A stretch of 64,000 nt of DNA, from contig NC_080185.1 of the NCBI RefSeq assembly GCF_950295315.1, positions 41,814,602 to 41,878,601 of the forward strand, written 5' to 3'. Position numbers and translations under genes: made by a program. This document shows positions 1 to 9,481 of the stretch, piece by piece; positions within the stretch are counted from its first letter, which is position 1; the number at the start of each line of letters is the position of its first letter. Source of the stretch: Erinaceus europaeus. Its lineage: Eukaryota; Chordata; Mammalia; Eulipotyphla; Erinaceidae. The notes beneath the pieces were generated by a model. That model saw only the letters and a program-made list of their open reading frames with translations, searched no databases and was not told where the DNA came from.

Positions 1-18
1 AATAAATATTTTAAAAAA

Positions 19-192
19 GAAATGGAGAGAGGAGGGAGAAAGAAAGATAGACACCTGCAGACCCACTTCAACCCTTGTGAAGCGACCCCCCCCACACAAG
101 TGGGGAGCTGGGGGCTTGAACTAGGATTCTTGCACCAGTCCTTGCACTTCATGCCATGTGCACTTAACGTGCTGTGCTACCACCTGAGCCCC
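19..192 (-). mobile_element. SINE family A, reverse, tail truncated
   Basis: Body and tRNA-like head are present in reverse; the A-rich tail is lost near the window edge. The core has expanded to an 8-C run. Confidence 0.8.
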
Positions 193-209
193 TATTTATT
201 TATTTTTTT

Positions 210-323
210 GACCAGAGCACTGCTCATCTCTAGCTTATCATGGTGCTGGGAATTGAATTGGGAACTCAGAGCCTCAGGCATGACATTTATTTACATAATC
301 AATATACACTCCCCCCAACCCTA
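210..323 (-). mobile_element. SINE family D, reverse
   Basis: Begins ACCAGAGCACTGCTCATCTC and keeps the diverged B-box region; the head is degraded. Confidence 0.75.
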
Positions 324-407
324 ATTTTCTTATTTTTAAAAGTTTTATTATTATTTGAGGTTCATTTACTTATTAGTGAGAGATAGGGGGTGGGGGAAAC
401 AGGAAGG

Positions 408-515
408 CAGGGGAGATAGCATATTGGTTCTGTAAAGAGACTCTCATGCCTGAGACTGCAAAGTCCCAGCTTCAGTGCCACGCACCACCATAAGCCAGAG
501 CTGAGCAGTGCTCTT
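408..515 (+). mobile_element. SINE family D
   Basis: Forward copy from the GGGGAGATAGCATATTGGTT head to the GCCAGAGCTGAGCAGTGCTC end. Confidence 0.8.
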
Positions 516-547
516 GTAAATTAACTGAAAAATAAACTTTTTTTTTC

Positions 548-665
548 TTTTACCAGAGCACTGTTCAGCTCTGGCTTATGATGGTGCAGGGGATTGAACC
601 TGGTACTTTGGAGCCTCAGGCATGAGAGTCTCTTTGCATAACCATTATGCTATTTACCCCTACCC
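548..665 (-). mobile_element. SINE family D, reverse
   Basis: Complete reverse copy; it forms an inverted pair with the forward D copy just to its left. Confidence 0.85.
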
Positions 666-687
666 TTTTTTGAATCTTTTTTTTTTT

Positions 688-806
688 TTTAACCAGAGCA
701 CTGTTCAGCTCTGGCTTATGGTGGTGCGGGGGGATTGAACCTGGGACTCTGGAGCCTCAGGCAAGAGAGTCTGTTTTCATAACCGTTATGCTATCTACCC
801 TCTGCC
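688..806 (-). mobile_element. SINE family D, reverse
   Basis: Second reverse D copy in tandem, preceded by its T-run (complement of the A tail). Confidence 0.85.
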
Positions 807-844
807 CTTGAATATTTTTTTTTCTGAAAAATAAATTTAGGGGA

Positions 845-972
845 AAAAAGAGAGAAAGAGGAGGGAGAGAGAACCAGAACATCACTCTGCCACATATGAT
901 GCCAAGGATCAAACTCAGGACCTCATGCTTGAGAGATCAAAGCTCTAGCCTTTCTATCACTTCCTGGGCCTC
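845..972 (-). mobile_element. SINE family C, older reverse copy
   Basis: ATCACTCTGCCACATATGAT and CAGGACCTCATGCTTGAGAG mark a diverged C element. Confidence 0.65.
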
Positions 973-984
973 TTATTACTATTA

Positions 985-1400
985 TTTAAGATTTATGTCA
1001 TTAATATGAGAGAGGAGAAGAAAACAGGACATCACTCTGGCACATGTGATGCTGGGGATCAAACTTGGGACTTTGTGCTGGAAAGTCCAATTCTTTATTT
1101 TTTTTTCAAAAATTTAAAAATATTTATTTATTCCCTTTTGTTGTCCTTGTTGTTTTATTTTTGTAGTTATTATTATTGTTGTTGTTGTTGGAGAGGACAG
1201 AGAAATGGAGAAAGGAGGGGAAGACAGAGAGGAGGAGAGAAAGACACCTGCAGACCTGCTTCACCACTTGTGAAGCGACTCCCCTGCAGGTGGGGAGCTG
1301 GGGGCTTGAACTGGGATCCTTCAGCTGGTCCTTGCGCTTAACCCGCTACGCTACCACCGGACTTCCAAGAGTCCAATTCTTTGTCAACTGCACCACCGCT
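985..1400 (-). mobile_element. SINE family C, reverse, split by an A copy
   Basis: The C element runs to about 1095 and resumes at 1370. The duplicated target AGTCCAATTCTT flanks the inserted A element. Confidence 0.7.
1097..1366 (-). mobile_element. SINE family A, reverse, nested in C
   Basis: Full-length reverse A with TTATTGTTGTTGTTG tail complement and the CGCTACCACCGGACTTC head; flanked by the 12-bp duplication AGTCCAATTCTT (1084-1095 and 1370-1381). Confidence 0.9.
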
Positions 1401-1414
1401 GGGTATGTTTCTTT

Positions 1415-1542
1415 AGTTCATATGAGACAGAAAGAGAAGCTAAAGCACCATGCTAGTGTATGAGGTGCCAGGGATCAAACTAGGAACCTCAGGCATGCAA
1501 GTCCAGTGCTTTGCCGGTGCAGTTATATCCTCAGCTACGGCC
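1415..1542 (-). mobile_element. Degenerate tRNA-derived SINE, reverse
   Basis: GCCAGGGATCAAACTAGGAA and CAGGCATGCAAGTCCAGTGC resemble a diverged C or G element; family not settled. Confidence 0.5.
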
Positions 1543-1718
1543 TAGTTCCAATTGTACAGTTAGAACTGCACCCCACCCGTGTCCCCAAAACCAGATTTTG
1601 CAACTTCAGTTACTTTCCATCTGAAGTGAGGAGGATGGTTCTGGAATGCTGAACCTCAAATGCCACATTTCTAATTCTCTGTCCATCTGATAGGATGCTC
1701 ACAGGCAAAAGCATGTGT

Positions 1719-1996
1719 GAGGGGCTGGCGGGTGGTGCTCCTGGTTAAGTGTACACACTACCAAGATTCAAGACCCAGATTCAAGCCCCTGGTCCCCACT
1801 TACAGAGAAGTTTCCACAAGTGGTAAAACAGGTCTGCAGGTTTGTCTCCTTCCCGCCCTCCCTTTCTCTCCTCCCTCTCAATTTCTCTATAAAATAAAAT
1901 AATAAATAAAAGGAAAAATGGCCTCCAGGAGTAGTGGGTTTGTAGTACTGGCACCTAGCCTCAGTGATAACAACCCCGGTGGCGATTAAAATAAAA
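1719..1996 (+). mobile_element. SINE family B with F module
   Basis: Diverged B head followed by the F module (GCCTCCAGGAGTAGTGGGTT to GATAACAACCCCGGTGG). Confidence 0.75.
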
Positions 1997-1997
1997 G

Positions 1998-2304
1998 GGG
2001 GTGGGGGTTGGCGGTAGCAGAGCAGGTTAAGCGCTCATGGTGCAAAGCGCCAGGACCTCCTAAGGATCCCAGTTAGAGCCCTGGCTCCCCACCTGCAAGG
2101 AGGTCGCTTCACAGGCGGTGAAGCAGGTCTGCAGGTGTCTCTCTTTCTCTCCCCCTCTCTGTCTCCCCCTCCTCTTTCCATTTCTCTCTGTCCTATCTGG
2201 CAACAATAACAACAAGAGCAACAAAATGGAAAAAAAAAATGGCCGCCAGGAGCAATGGATTCGTAATACAGGCACTGAGCCCCAGCGATAACCCTGGAGG
2301 CAGA
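1998..2304 (+). mobile_element. SINE family A with F module
   Basis: A body, short CAACAA segment, then the F module ending CCCAGCGATAACCCTGGAGG. Its tail has grown into the GGAA repeat. Confidence 0.85.
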
Positions 2305-2375
2305 GAGAGAGGGAGGGAGGGAGGAAGGAAGGAAGGAAGGAAGGAAGGAAGGAAGGAAGGAAGGAAGGAAGGAAG
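2305..2375. repeat. (GGAA)n microsatellite
   Basis: About 13 GGAA units from 2323 after a GAGGGAGG lead-in, grown from the tail of the A element. GGAA arrays can bind ETS factors. Confidence 0.95.
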
Positions 2376-2545
2376 AGAGATAGAGAAAAAGCATTTGTCC
2401 TCCCCTGGGGAAGGAGGGCCTGGGAGCAGCAAGCAAAGAAGGTTCAAAGGAAACAAGTGTCAGTTTAATCAGAAAGTCTAAAATCCAAGGTCAGCTGCCT
2501 CCGGCTCCTACTTGTTCCTTCCACAAACACCCAGTACAGACAAGT

Positions 2546-2757
2546 GGCTGGGCAGTGGCACACCTGGTAGAGTGCACACATTACAGTGCACAAGGACTGA
2601 GGCTCAAGCCCCTGTCCCCACCTGCAGGAAGTAAGCTTCACGAGTGGTGAAGCAGTGCTGCTGGTTTCTTTGTCTCTCTCTCTCTCTCTCCCTCTTTTAT
2701 CTCCCCCTCCCCTCTCAATTTCTCTCTGTCTCTATCCAAATACAAAACTTAAAATTT
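2546..2757 (+). mobile_element. SINE family B
   Basis: Head GGCAGTGGCACACCTGGTAG through the pyrimidine-rich body to CTCTGTCTCTATCCAAATAC. Confidence 0.85.
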
Positions 2758-2759
2758 TT

Positions 2760-3208
2760 GGCCCAGTGAAATAGCTTACTTGGATAGTGCATTGCTTTGC
2801 CATGTGTACAACCCAGGTTTGAACCCAGCCCACACGACACTGAAGGAAGCTTCAGTGCTGTCTCTTTTCTCTCTCTCTCTCCCTCCCTCCCTCCTTTTTT
2901 TAATATTTATTTTCCCTTTTGTTGCCCTTGTTGTTTTTCATTGTTGTTGTAGTTATTGTTGTTGTTGTTGATGTCGTTATTGTTAGATAGGACAGAGAGA
3001 AATGGAGAGAGGAGAGAAAGACAGATACCTGTAGACCTGCTTCACTGCCTGTGAAGTGACTCCCCTGTAGGTGGGGAGCTGGGGCTCGAACCTGAATCCT
3101 CATGCTGGTCCTTGTGCTTCGCGCCACGTGCGCTTAGCCTGCTGTGCTACCGCCCGACTCTCCCCCCCTCCTTCTTTGCCTTCTTTATCTCTGTGAAAAA
3201 TACACAAA
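2760..3208 (+). mobile_element. SINE family E, split by an A copy
   Basis: Head at 2760-2893 (CATTGCTTTGCCATGTGTAC); the pyrimidine tail resumes at about 3168 after a reverse A insertion. Confidence 0.7.
2894..3163 (-). mobile_element. SINE family A, reverse, nested in E
   Basis: Reverse A from TTTTTTTAATATTTATTTTC to GCTACCGCCCGACTC; the internal tail is rich in TTG. Confidence 0.9.
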
Positions 3209-3209
3209 T

Positions 3210-3382
3210 GGACCTGGCAGAAGCACACCTGGTTGAGCACACATATTACCATGCACAAGGACCCAGGTTCAAGTCCTTGGTCCCCACCTGCAGGAGAAAA
3301 GCTTCACAAGTGTTGAAGCAGTGCTGCAGGTATCTCTCATTCTCTCCCCCCCCCCTCAGTTTTTTCTCCTATCCATCGAAAG
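3210..3382 (+). mobile_element. SINE family B
   Basis: Forward B with CACACCTGGTTGAGCACACA head and a shortened pyrimidine tract. Confidence 0.8.
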
Positions 3383-3565
3383 AGGGAGAGAACACATGGA
3401 ACTGACGGTGGGATTCAAGGAGGGAATTCATCCTCACCAGGGAGTGAGGACTGGTTTGTATATTGACAAGGACGGAGGAGAGCACAAGTGGGAACACAGA
3501 GGGATCAAGATAGTCAGTGGATCAAAACTGAGGAGTGGCAGTGGGTGAGGCAAAGCACAGGACTA

Positions 3566-3722
3566 GTCACTGGGGAAATAGCTCAGCTGGTGAAGTGTGG
3601 GACTTGCATGCCTCAGGCTCCTGGTTCAAACCCTGGTGCTGCATGGACCAGAGGGGTGCACCCTCTGTACCCCCACCTCGAAACTCTCTCTGCTGCATAT
3701 GGAATGAACAAAATAAACACAG
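3566..3722 (+). mobile_element. SINE family G
   Basis: GGAAATAGCTCAGCTGGTGA (A-box-like) and CTGGTTCAAACCCTGGTGCT (B-box-like) mark a tRNA-derived element not matching A-E. Confidence 0.65.
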
Positions 3723-3777
3723 AACTAGGGATTTGTCTCACAGAGATAAGGACCTAAGCCTTTTAAAAAAAATTATA

Positions 3778-3926
3778 TCTTTTAAGATTTTCTTTATTCA
3801 TGAGAAAGATAGGAGGAAAGAGAGAAAGAATTAGATATCACTCTGGTACATGTGCTGCTGGGGACTGAACTCAAGACCTCATGCTGGAGTCCAATGCTTT
3901 AACCACTGCGCCACCTCCCAGACCAC
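3778..3926 (-). mobile_element. SINE family C, reverse
   Basis: TTATTCATGAGAAAGATAGG through GCGCCACCTCCCAGACCAC; complete. Confidence 0.9.
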
Positions 3927-4008
3927 TTTTTAAAAAATTATTTATTTTCTACAGCCATGAACAACCTATACCTCAGCTGATAATTGTTTATCTTATGGGA
4001 CTGAACTT

Positions 4009-4284
4009 TTTTTTTAATATTTATTTATTTTCCCTTTTGTTGCCCTTGTTGTTTTATTGTAGTTATTATTGATGTTGTAATTGTTGGATAGGACAGAGAG
4101 AAATGGAGAGAGAAGGGGAAGACAGAGAAGGGGGAGAGAAAGATAGACACCTGCGGACCTGCTTCACCGCCTGTGAAGCGACTCCCCTGCAGGTGGGGAG
4201 CCGGGGGCTTGAACCAGGATCCTTAAGCCCATCCTTGTGCTTTGCGCCATCTGCACTTAATCCGCTGTGCTACCGCCTGACTCC
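4009..4284 (-). mobile_element. SINE family A, reverse, with target duplication
   Basis: Complete reverse A flanked by GGGACTGAACTTTT on both sides (about 3999 and 4288). Confidence 0.95.
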
Positions 4285-4440
4285 CTAGGGACTGAACTTT
4301 TGATAGCTATACTCAAACTTTATGGACTTAGCGTACTCTGAGCCCCTGATGATAACTGATTATTTTGTGTATCTAAAATATATGTCCCATACTTTTGTAA
4401 TGCCCTAATAAAACCTTTTATGGTTTAAACCTGTAAAAAA
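4285..4440 (+). other. Unique segment ending like a polyadenylated RNA
   Basis: AT-rich sequence with AATAAAACC at about 4407, then roughly 20 bases and an A8 run. It could be the 3' end of an unidentified retrocopy that began near 3945 and was later split by the A element. No protein similarity was recognised. Confidence 0.35.
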
Positions 4441-4444
4441 AATC

Positions 4445-4602
4445 ATTTATTTTATTTATATTGGATAGAGTGAGAGATAAATCGAGAGGAAAGGGAAGGA
4501 AAGAGGGAGAGAGATACCTGCAGCCCTGCTTCACCACTTGTGAAGCTCCCCCTTTACAGGTTGGGAGTGGGAGCTAGAGCCCGGTGTACCACCATCCGGC
4601 CA
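4445..4602 (-). mobile_element. SINE family B, reverse, internally deleted
   Basis: Body and CCACCATCCGGCC head retained; the GTCCTTG...GTGCTCAACC segment is missing. Confidence 0.7.
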
Positions 4603-4652
4603 CAGGGCCTAGGACCTGAGAGTTCAGACTCCAGAATCAACAGCTTTGTCCA

Positions 4653-4920
4653 GATAGCAACATGCTTTGTCACACATGTGACTGACCTTTAAGCCCGGCC
4701 CCCGCTGCAATGGAGGACATTTTGGCACTGTGTTGTCTTTCTCTTTCTTCAAAAGAAGTTGTTTATTTATTCATGAGAAAGATAGGAAGAGAGAGAGAAA
4801 GAACCGGACATCACTGTCTGGTACATGTGCTGCCAGGATTGAACTGGGGACCTCATGGTTGAGAATCCAATGCTCTATCCACTGGGCCACCTCTCGGACC
4901 ACTCCGTTTATCTATCTGAA
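4653..4920 (+). mobile_element. SINE family E, split by a C copy
   Basis: E body to about 4752 (CACTGTGTTGTCTTTCTC); its tail TATCTATCTGAAAAAG resumes after 4901. Confidence 0.6.
4753..4901 (-). mobile_element. SINE family C, reverse
   Basis: Complete reverse C ending GGGCCACCTCTCGGACCAC. Confidence 0.9.
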
Positions 4921-4992
4921 AAAGTTGGAGTGGTAAAGCCCTGGTGACAACAACAAAAAAGATTTCAGAGGCCCAAGAGGTGAGGTCCTGAT

Positions 4993-5162
4993 CCCTCTCC
5001 CTCTCCCTCTCCCTCTCCCTCTCCCTCTCCCTCTCCCTCTCCCTCTCCCTCTCCCTCTCCCTCTCCCTCTCCCTCTCCCTCTCCCCCTCCCCCTCCCCCG
5101 CCCCCTCCCCCTCCCCCTCCCCTCCCCCTCTCCCTCTCCTCCCCCTCTCTCCCCCCCCTCTC
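4993..5162. repeat. (CCCTCT)n array degrading into C-rich tract
   Basis: About 15 perfect CCCTCT hexamers, then imperfect CCCCCT units, one interrupted by a G. The G-rich complement has many G3+ runs. Confidence 0.97.
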
Positions 5163-5171
5163 TTTCTATTT

Positions 5172-5284
5172 ACCAGAGCACTGCTCAGCTCTGGCTTATG
5201 GTGTTGCTGGGGACTGAACCTGGGATGTTTGGTGTCTCAGACATCAGAGTGTTTGCACAACCACTGTACTGTCTCCCCAGCCCT
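5172..5284 (-). mobile_element. SINE family D, reverse
   Basis: ACCAGAGCACTGCTCAGCTC to ACTGTCTCCCCAGCCC. Confidence 0.85.
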
Positions 5285-5315
5285 CTGTCTCTTTCCTCAC
5301 AAGTAAATAGACAAG

Positions 5316-5593
5316 TCTTTTTAAAATATTTATTATTTATTTATTTATTCCCTTTTGTTGCCCTTGTTATTTTTTTATTATTGTTGTTATTTGATGTCAT
5401 TGTTGGATAGGACAGAGAGAAATGGAGAGAGGAGGGGAAGACAGAGAAGGGGAGAGAGAAAGATAGACACCCGCTTCACTTATGAAGCGACTCCCCTGCA
5501 GGTGTGGAGCCGGGGGCTCGAACCGGCATCCTTATGCTGGTTCTTGCGCTTCACGCCACCTGCACTTAACCTGCTGTGCTACTGCCTGACTCC
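5316..5593 (-). mobile_element. SINE family A, reverse
   Basis: Near full length; about 20 bases of the CTGCAGACCTGCTTCACCGC region are deleted. Confidence 0.9.
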
Positions 5594-5596
5594 CTC

Positions 5597-5822
5597 TTCA
5601 AGACATTTTATGGAGGGGTTTACAGTACAGTTGTTGGCACATGGGTACAGTTCCCCATCTCCCTGTGATAGGTGTCTGCAGAACACTCTCACCCCCAACT
5701 TGGGTCCTTTTCCATCATGCACCAGGACCCCAAGGCCATCTCTTCGCCCTCCTCCTCCAGGGTCCTTTGCTTTAGTACAGTCCACCAAACTCAGTCCAAG
5801 TTTCCCTTTATGTCTGTTTCTC
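5597..5822 (-). mobile_element. LINE-1 3'-end-like fragment, third variant
   Basis: GTACAGTTGTTGGCACATGG, ATCATGCACCAGGACCCC and CACCAAACTCAGTCCAAG are shared in part with the block at 30.1 kb. Read on the minus strand it looks like a 5'-truncated L1 3' end. Confidence 0.5.
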
Positions 5823-5878
5823 TCTCCCTCTCCCTCTCCCTCTCCCTCTCCCTCTCCCTCTCCCTCTCCCTCTCTCTC
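5823..5878. repeat. (CCCTCT)n microsatellite
   Basis: Eight or nine CCCTCT hexamers, the same motif as the array at 5.0 kb. Confidence 0.95.
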
Positions 5879-5889
5879 ATGCTCTTCTA

Positions 5890-6006
5890 GGGTGGGTGGA
5901 GTAATTTCAGAATATCACTCTGGCACATGCATTGCCGGGGATGGAACTCAGAGCCTCATGCTTGAGAGTCCAATGCGTGAGAATCCACTGCACCACTCCC
6001 CAGGCT
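5890..6006 (-). mobile_element. SINE family C, older reverse copy
   Basis: ATCACTCTGGCACATGCATT and CCACTGCACCACTCCCCAGG; carries a short internal repeat of GAGAGTCCAATGC. Confidence 0.65.
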
Positions 6007-6485
6007 GCTCTTTCCTTCTTTCCTAAATTTCACCAACTAGATAAATCTTTAGAAAAAAGAAAAAAGGAGTCTAGACTCCAGGGCTGGGACCTTGCTTGGC
6101 AGTAGACCACAGAACTGGTCCGCCTTTTCCATTAAGACTTTGTCAGATGCCCTTCTCACAAGTAGACTGAGTTCACAAAGTCTGAAGGCGGAAAAGCACA
6201 GAGCCCAAATGCCCTTATCAGAATAGGTCAAGGGCACCTGTTAGCAAGGCATGTTAACGCAGCTGCCACTGACCTTGACCATGCTCGCCTGGCTACAGCA
6301 GCGCTGGGCCTGCTCCACAGGAAAGTCCCTCTGTCCCTCCTCCCTGGCTGTGTTCTGGGGAACAGGGTCCCCACGTTCACCCTTCCCCAAAGGAATAGGG
6401 GAGCAGAGCTCTCCCCTGTGGCTGAGAATCAGCTCCATGAATTGTCGGGATTTTCCCTATTTGCTTACTAGTGTCAGTCCTGGCT
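6007..6485. other. Unique non-coding island, about 480 bp
   Basis: No repeat family seen. Moderately GC-rich, with no open frame of convincing composition. Candidate for conservation scoring. Confidence 0.5.
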
Positions 6486-6548
6486 TTGTGTCTCAGCTGG
6501 TAGAATGGTAGACTGGCCTGCCTTGGGTTCCTGGTTCCAGCCCTATTC
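6486..6548 (+). mobile_element. SINE family G fragment
   Basis: TCTCAGCTGGTAGAATGGTA and GGGTTCCTGGTTCCAGCCCT are the two promoter-box regions; the rest is missing. Confidence 0.5.
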
Positions 6549-6567
6549 TCTTTTTTTCCTTTCTTTT

Positions 6568-6854
6568 GTTCTCTTTAATATTTATATCAGGGTTTTTCCC
6601 CCCCTTTTGTTACCCTTGTTTTATTGTTGTTGTAGTTGTTATTGATGTTGTTGTTGGATAGGACAGAGAGAAATGGAGAGAGGAGAGGAAGACAGAGAGG
6701 GGGAGAGAAAGATAGACACCTGCAGACCTGCTTCACTGCCTGTGAATTGACCCCCCTGCAGGTGGGGAGTCGGGGGCTCGAACCGGGATCCTTAAGCTGG
6801 TCCTTATGCTTCGCACCACGTGTGCTTAACCCGCTGCGTTACTGCCTGACCCCC
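6568..6854 (-). mobile_element. SINE family A, reverse
   Basis: Complete, with an unusual TTTATATCAGGGTTTTTCCC in the tail complement. Confidence 0.9.
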
Positions 6855-6859
6855 ATTTT

Positions 6860-7127
6860 TTTTTCTCCAGGACTATTGCTGGGACTCAGTGTCTGCACTA
6901 CAAATCCACTGCTTCTGGAGGCCATTAAATTTTTTTTTTATTGGATAGGACAGAGAGAAATTGAGAGAGGAGAGGAAGACAGGGGGGAGAGAAAGATAGA
7001 CACCTGCAGATCTGCTTCACCGCTTTTGTAAAGTGACCTCCCCTGCAGCTGGGGAGCCAGGGGCTCAAACCGGGCTCCTTGTACAGGTGCTTGTGCTTTG
7101 TACTGTGTGTGCTCTACTGCCTGGCCC
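6860..7127 (-). mobile_element. SINE family A with F module, reverse
   Basis: F module complement (CTATTGCTGGGACTCAGTGT) is joined to A body; the CAACAA segment is nearly absent. Confidence 0.8.
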
Positions 7128-7202
7128 CCTGTGTGTGAGTCCTTCATGAAATCAAGTCCTGCCGCCTATTCCCACTCCTTTCTCAAAGGAAAGCCCTAAA
7201 AA

Positions 7203-7398
7203 GATGATTTAATTTATTGGACAGAAATAGAAATCAAGAGGAAAGGGGGAGATTGAAAGTAAGAGTGAAAGAGAGACACCTGCAGCACTGCTTCACCGCT
7301 TGTGAAGCTTCTCTGCAAGTAGGGACTGGGGACTTGAACCTGGGTCCTTGTGCATGGGAACATGTACACTCAATCAGGTTTGCCACCACCTGGACCCT
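7203..7398 (-). mobile_element. SINE family B, reverse
   Basis: Complete, from the TTTATTGGACAGAAATAGAA tail side to CCACCACCTGGACCC. Confidence 0.85.
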
Positions 7399-7449
7399 AT
7401 GAGCCCTATACTTACAAGCACTCTGGTATCTCTCTTTCTCTCTCTCTCC

Positions 7450-7583
7450 TTTAAGAACTTATTTATTCATGAGAAAGGTGGAGAGAGAGAAAGAACCAGA
7501 TATCACTCTGGTACATGTGCTAATGGGGTTTGAACTTACGGTTGAGACTCCAATGTGTTATCTACTGCACCACCTCTTGGATC
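7450..7583 (-). mobile_element. SINE family C, reverse, inserted into a TC run
   Basis: TCTCTCTC tracts lie on both sides, probably one older tract split by the insertion. Confidence 0.85.
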
Positions 7584-7649
7584 TCTCTCTCTCTCTCTCT
7601 CTCTCCTGTCCTTTATATGTGAGAACTAAAATAACATTTTTTTCTCTAG

Positions 7650-7780
7650 ACAGGCAGAGACAGAGTGAAAGAAATCACAGCATCAGCTTCCTTCAGTGCA
7701 GTAAGGGCTGGGCTTGAACCTGAATCACACACATGGCAAAACGGCACACTAACTATTCAAGTGAGCTATTTCACCAGCCT
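7650..7780 (-). mobile_element. SINE family E, reverse
   Basis: TCAGCTTCCTTCAGTGCAGT and CACACATGGCAAAACGGCAC; head ends GCTATTTCACCAGCC. Confidence 0.8.
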
Positions 7781-7936
7781 TTAAATCTTTAAAAAATAAT
7801 TTTCTGTCCCCTTTTCTGCACCTGGAAGTCTTTGATCCATCTCAAATTAAAATCTCCCCCAAGCAGAACCCTTGAATCCTACTTTCTCCTACTCACCCCC
7901 CTCAAAAAAGAATCTTCTCGGGGTCTTTATCTATTT

Positions 7937-8154
7937 ATTTTTCCATTTTTTTAAATTTTCTTTATTTATTGGATAGAGACAACCAGAAACTGAGAGGGGT
8001 GGGGGAGATAGAGGGAGAGAGACAGAGAGAAACCTGCAGGCCTGCTTCACTACTCGTAAAGCTTTTCCCCGGCAGGTGGAGACTGGGGACTTAAACCTAG
8101 GTTCTTGTGCATTGTAACATGTGCACTCAACCAGGCGTGCCACCACCCGGCTCC
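7937..8154 (-). mobile_element. SINE family B, reverse
   Basis: Full-length reverse B with GTGCCACCACCCGGCTCC head. Confidence 0.9.
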
Positions 8155-8215
8155 TATGCTCTGGTTCTTTCTCCATCTCTTTCTTGTGTTGAAAAATAAA
8201 GGAACATATATTTGG

Positions 8216-8392
8216 AGGCCAGGTGGTGGCGCACTTGGTTGAGCACACGTCACAATGCTCAAGGACAGGTTTCTACCTGCAAGAGGGAAGAGTCACGAGT
8301 GGAAAAGTTGTGTTGTAGGTGTCTCTCTTACTCTCTCCCTCTGTCTCTACCAAATAAATAAATAAACAAACACATACAAAGAAAAATATTTT
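8216..8392 (+). mobile_element. SINE family B, internally deleted
   Basis: Head GGTGGCGCACTTGGTTGAG is intact; the B-box region has lost about 15 bases. Confidence 0.8.
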
Positions 8393-8395
8393 TAA

Positions 8396-8715
8396 GGGGG
8401 CTGGGCGGTAGCGCAGCGGGTTAAGCGCATGTGGTGTGAAGTGCAAGGAATGACCTGTGTAAGGATCCCAGTTAGAGCCCCCGGCTCCCCACCTCAGAGG
8501 GTTCACTTCACAAGCAGTGAAAGCAGGTCTGTAGGTCTTTCTCCCTGTCTGTCTTCCCCTCCTCTCTCAATTTCTTGCTGTCCTACCCAACAAAAACAAT
8601 AGGAATGGCAACAGTAACAAGAGCAACAAAAATGGCCTCCAGGAGCAGTGGATTGGTAGGAGGCTCCAAGCCCTAGCAATAACCCTGGAGGCAAAAATAA
8701 ATAAATAAATAAAAT
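8396..8715 (+). mobile_element. SINE family A with F module
   Basis: Head GGCGGTAGCGCAGCGGGTTA; F module GCCTCCAGGAGCAGTGGATT directly follows GAGCAACAAAAAT. Confidence 0.9.
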
Positions 8716-8717
8716 AT

Positions 8718-9050
8718 AGAGACAGAGAAGCAGCAAGACAGTGAAAGAAACACCACTGAGGAAGTTGGGCGGTAATGCAGTGGGTTAAGCGTAGGTGGCA
8801 CAGAGTGCAAGGACCAGCATAAGGATCCCAGTTTGAGCCCCTGGCTCCCCACCTGCAGGGGAGTCACTTCACAATCTTTCTCTCCCCTTCTCTGTCTTCC
8901 CCTCCTCTCTCCATTTCTCTCTGTCCTATCCAACAACGACGGTATCAATAACTACAACAATAAATCGACAAGGGTAACAAAAGGGAATAAATAAATATTT
9001 AAAAAAACAGCACTGAAGCTTCCTTTAATGCAGTGGGCTTGGGTTAACCT
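8718..9050 (-). mobile_element. SINE family E, reverse, split by an A copy
   Basis: AGAAACACCACTGAGG lies left of the A insert; CAGCACTGAAGCTTCCTTTA resumes right of it. Confidence 0.6.
8762..9007 (+). mobile_element. SINE family A, nested in E
   Basis: GTTGGGCGGTAATGCAGTGG head to AAAAGGGAATAAATAAATAT tail; lacks the GTGAAGCAGGTCTGCAGGTG segment. Confidence 0.85.
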
Positions 9051-9055
9051 TCCTC

Positions 9056-9074
9056 TGTCTCTCATTGAGAGAGG

Positions 9075-9112
<38 letters not shown>

Positions 9113-9207
9113 TAGATAGCACACTTTTATGTGGTAGAGGCTGGGCTCAGACTTGGACTGCACACATGGTAAAGCAGTACACTATCCAAGTGAGTTGTTT
9201 CACTGGC
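9056..9207 (-). mobile_element. SINE family E, reverse, with (GA)n
   Basis: About 20 GA units (9071-9109) precede GGTAAAGCAGTACACTATCC. Confidence 0.75.
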
Positions 9208-9389
9208 CCAGGGCCTTTATGCTTTTGGTCTTTGTACCAAAGGGTATCTATGATCTGCCCTGTCCTTCCCAGTTATGTAAACCAAGACATTCCCTTGTCC
9301 TCTTGTGCTTACTCAACCTCGGTTTCTGCACTTGCGAATTTCCTAACTGAAATGGAAGCTGGCTGTCAGAACAGAATCAAAGAGCTTGC

Positions 9390-9478
9390 TTGTTTTTTCT
9401 TCCTTCTTTCCTTCCTTCCTCCCTCCCTCCATTTCTTTCTTTCTTTTTTTCTTTCTTTCTTTCTCTCTTCTTTTTCTG
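9390..9478. repeat. Pyrimidine-rich (TTTC)n/(CTTC)n tract
   Basis: Alternating CCTTCC and TTTCTTTC units, likely the expanded tail complement of the adjoining reverse E element. Confidence 0.9.
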
Positions 9479-9481
9479 TTT

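Noticed and set aside
7800..7850. AAGTCTTTGATCCATCTCAA resembling antisense ancient L1
   Set aside because: The match is plausible but too short to call with confidence.
8396..8470. tRNA-like A-box and B-box sequences suggesting tRNA genes
   Set aside because: They are the promoter regions of tRNA-derived SINEs. No cloverleaf with paired acceptor stem is seen, and long SINE bodies follow.
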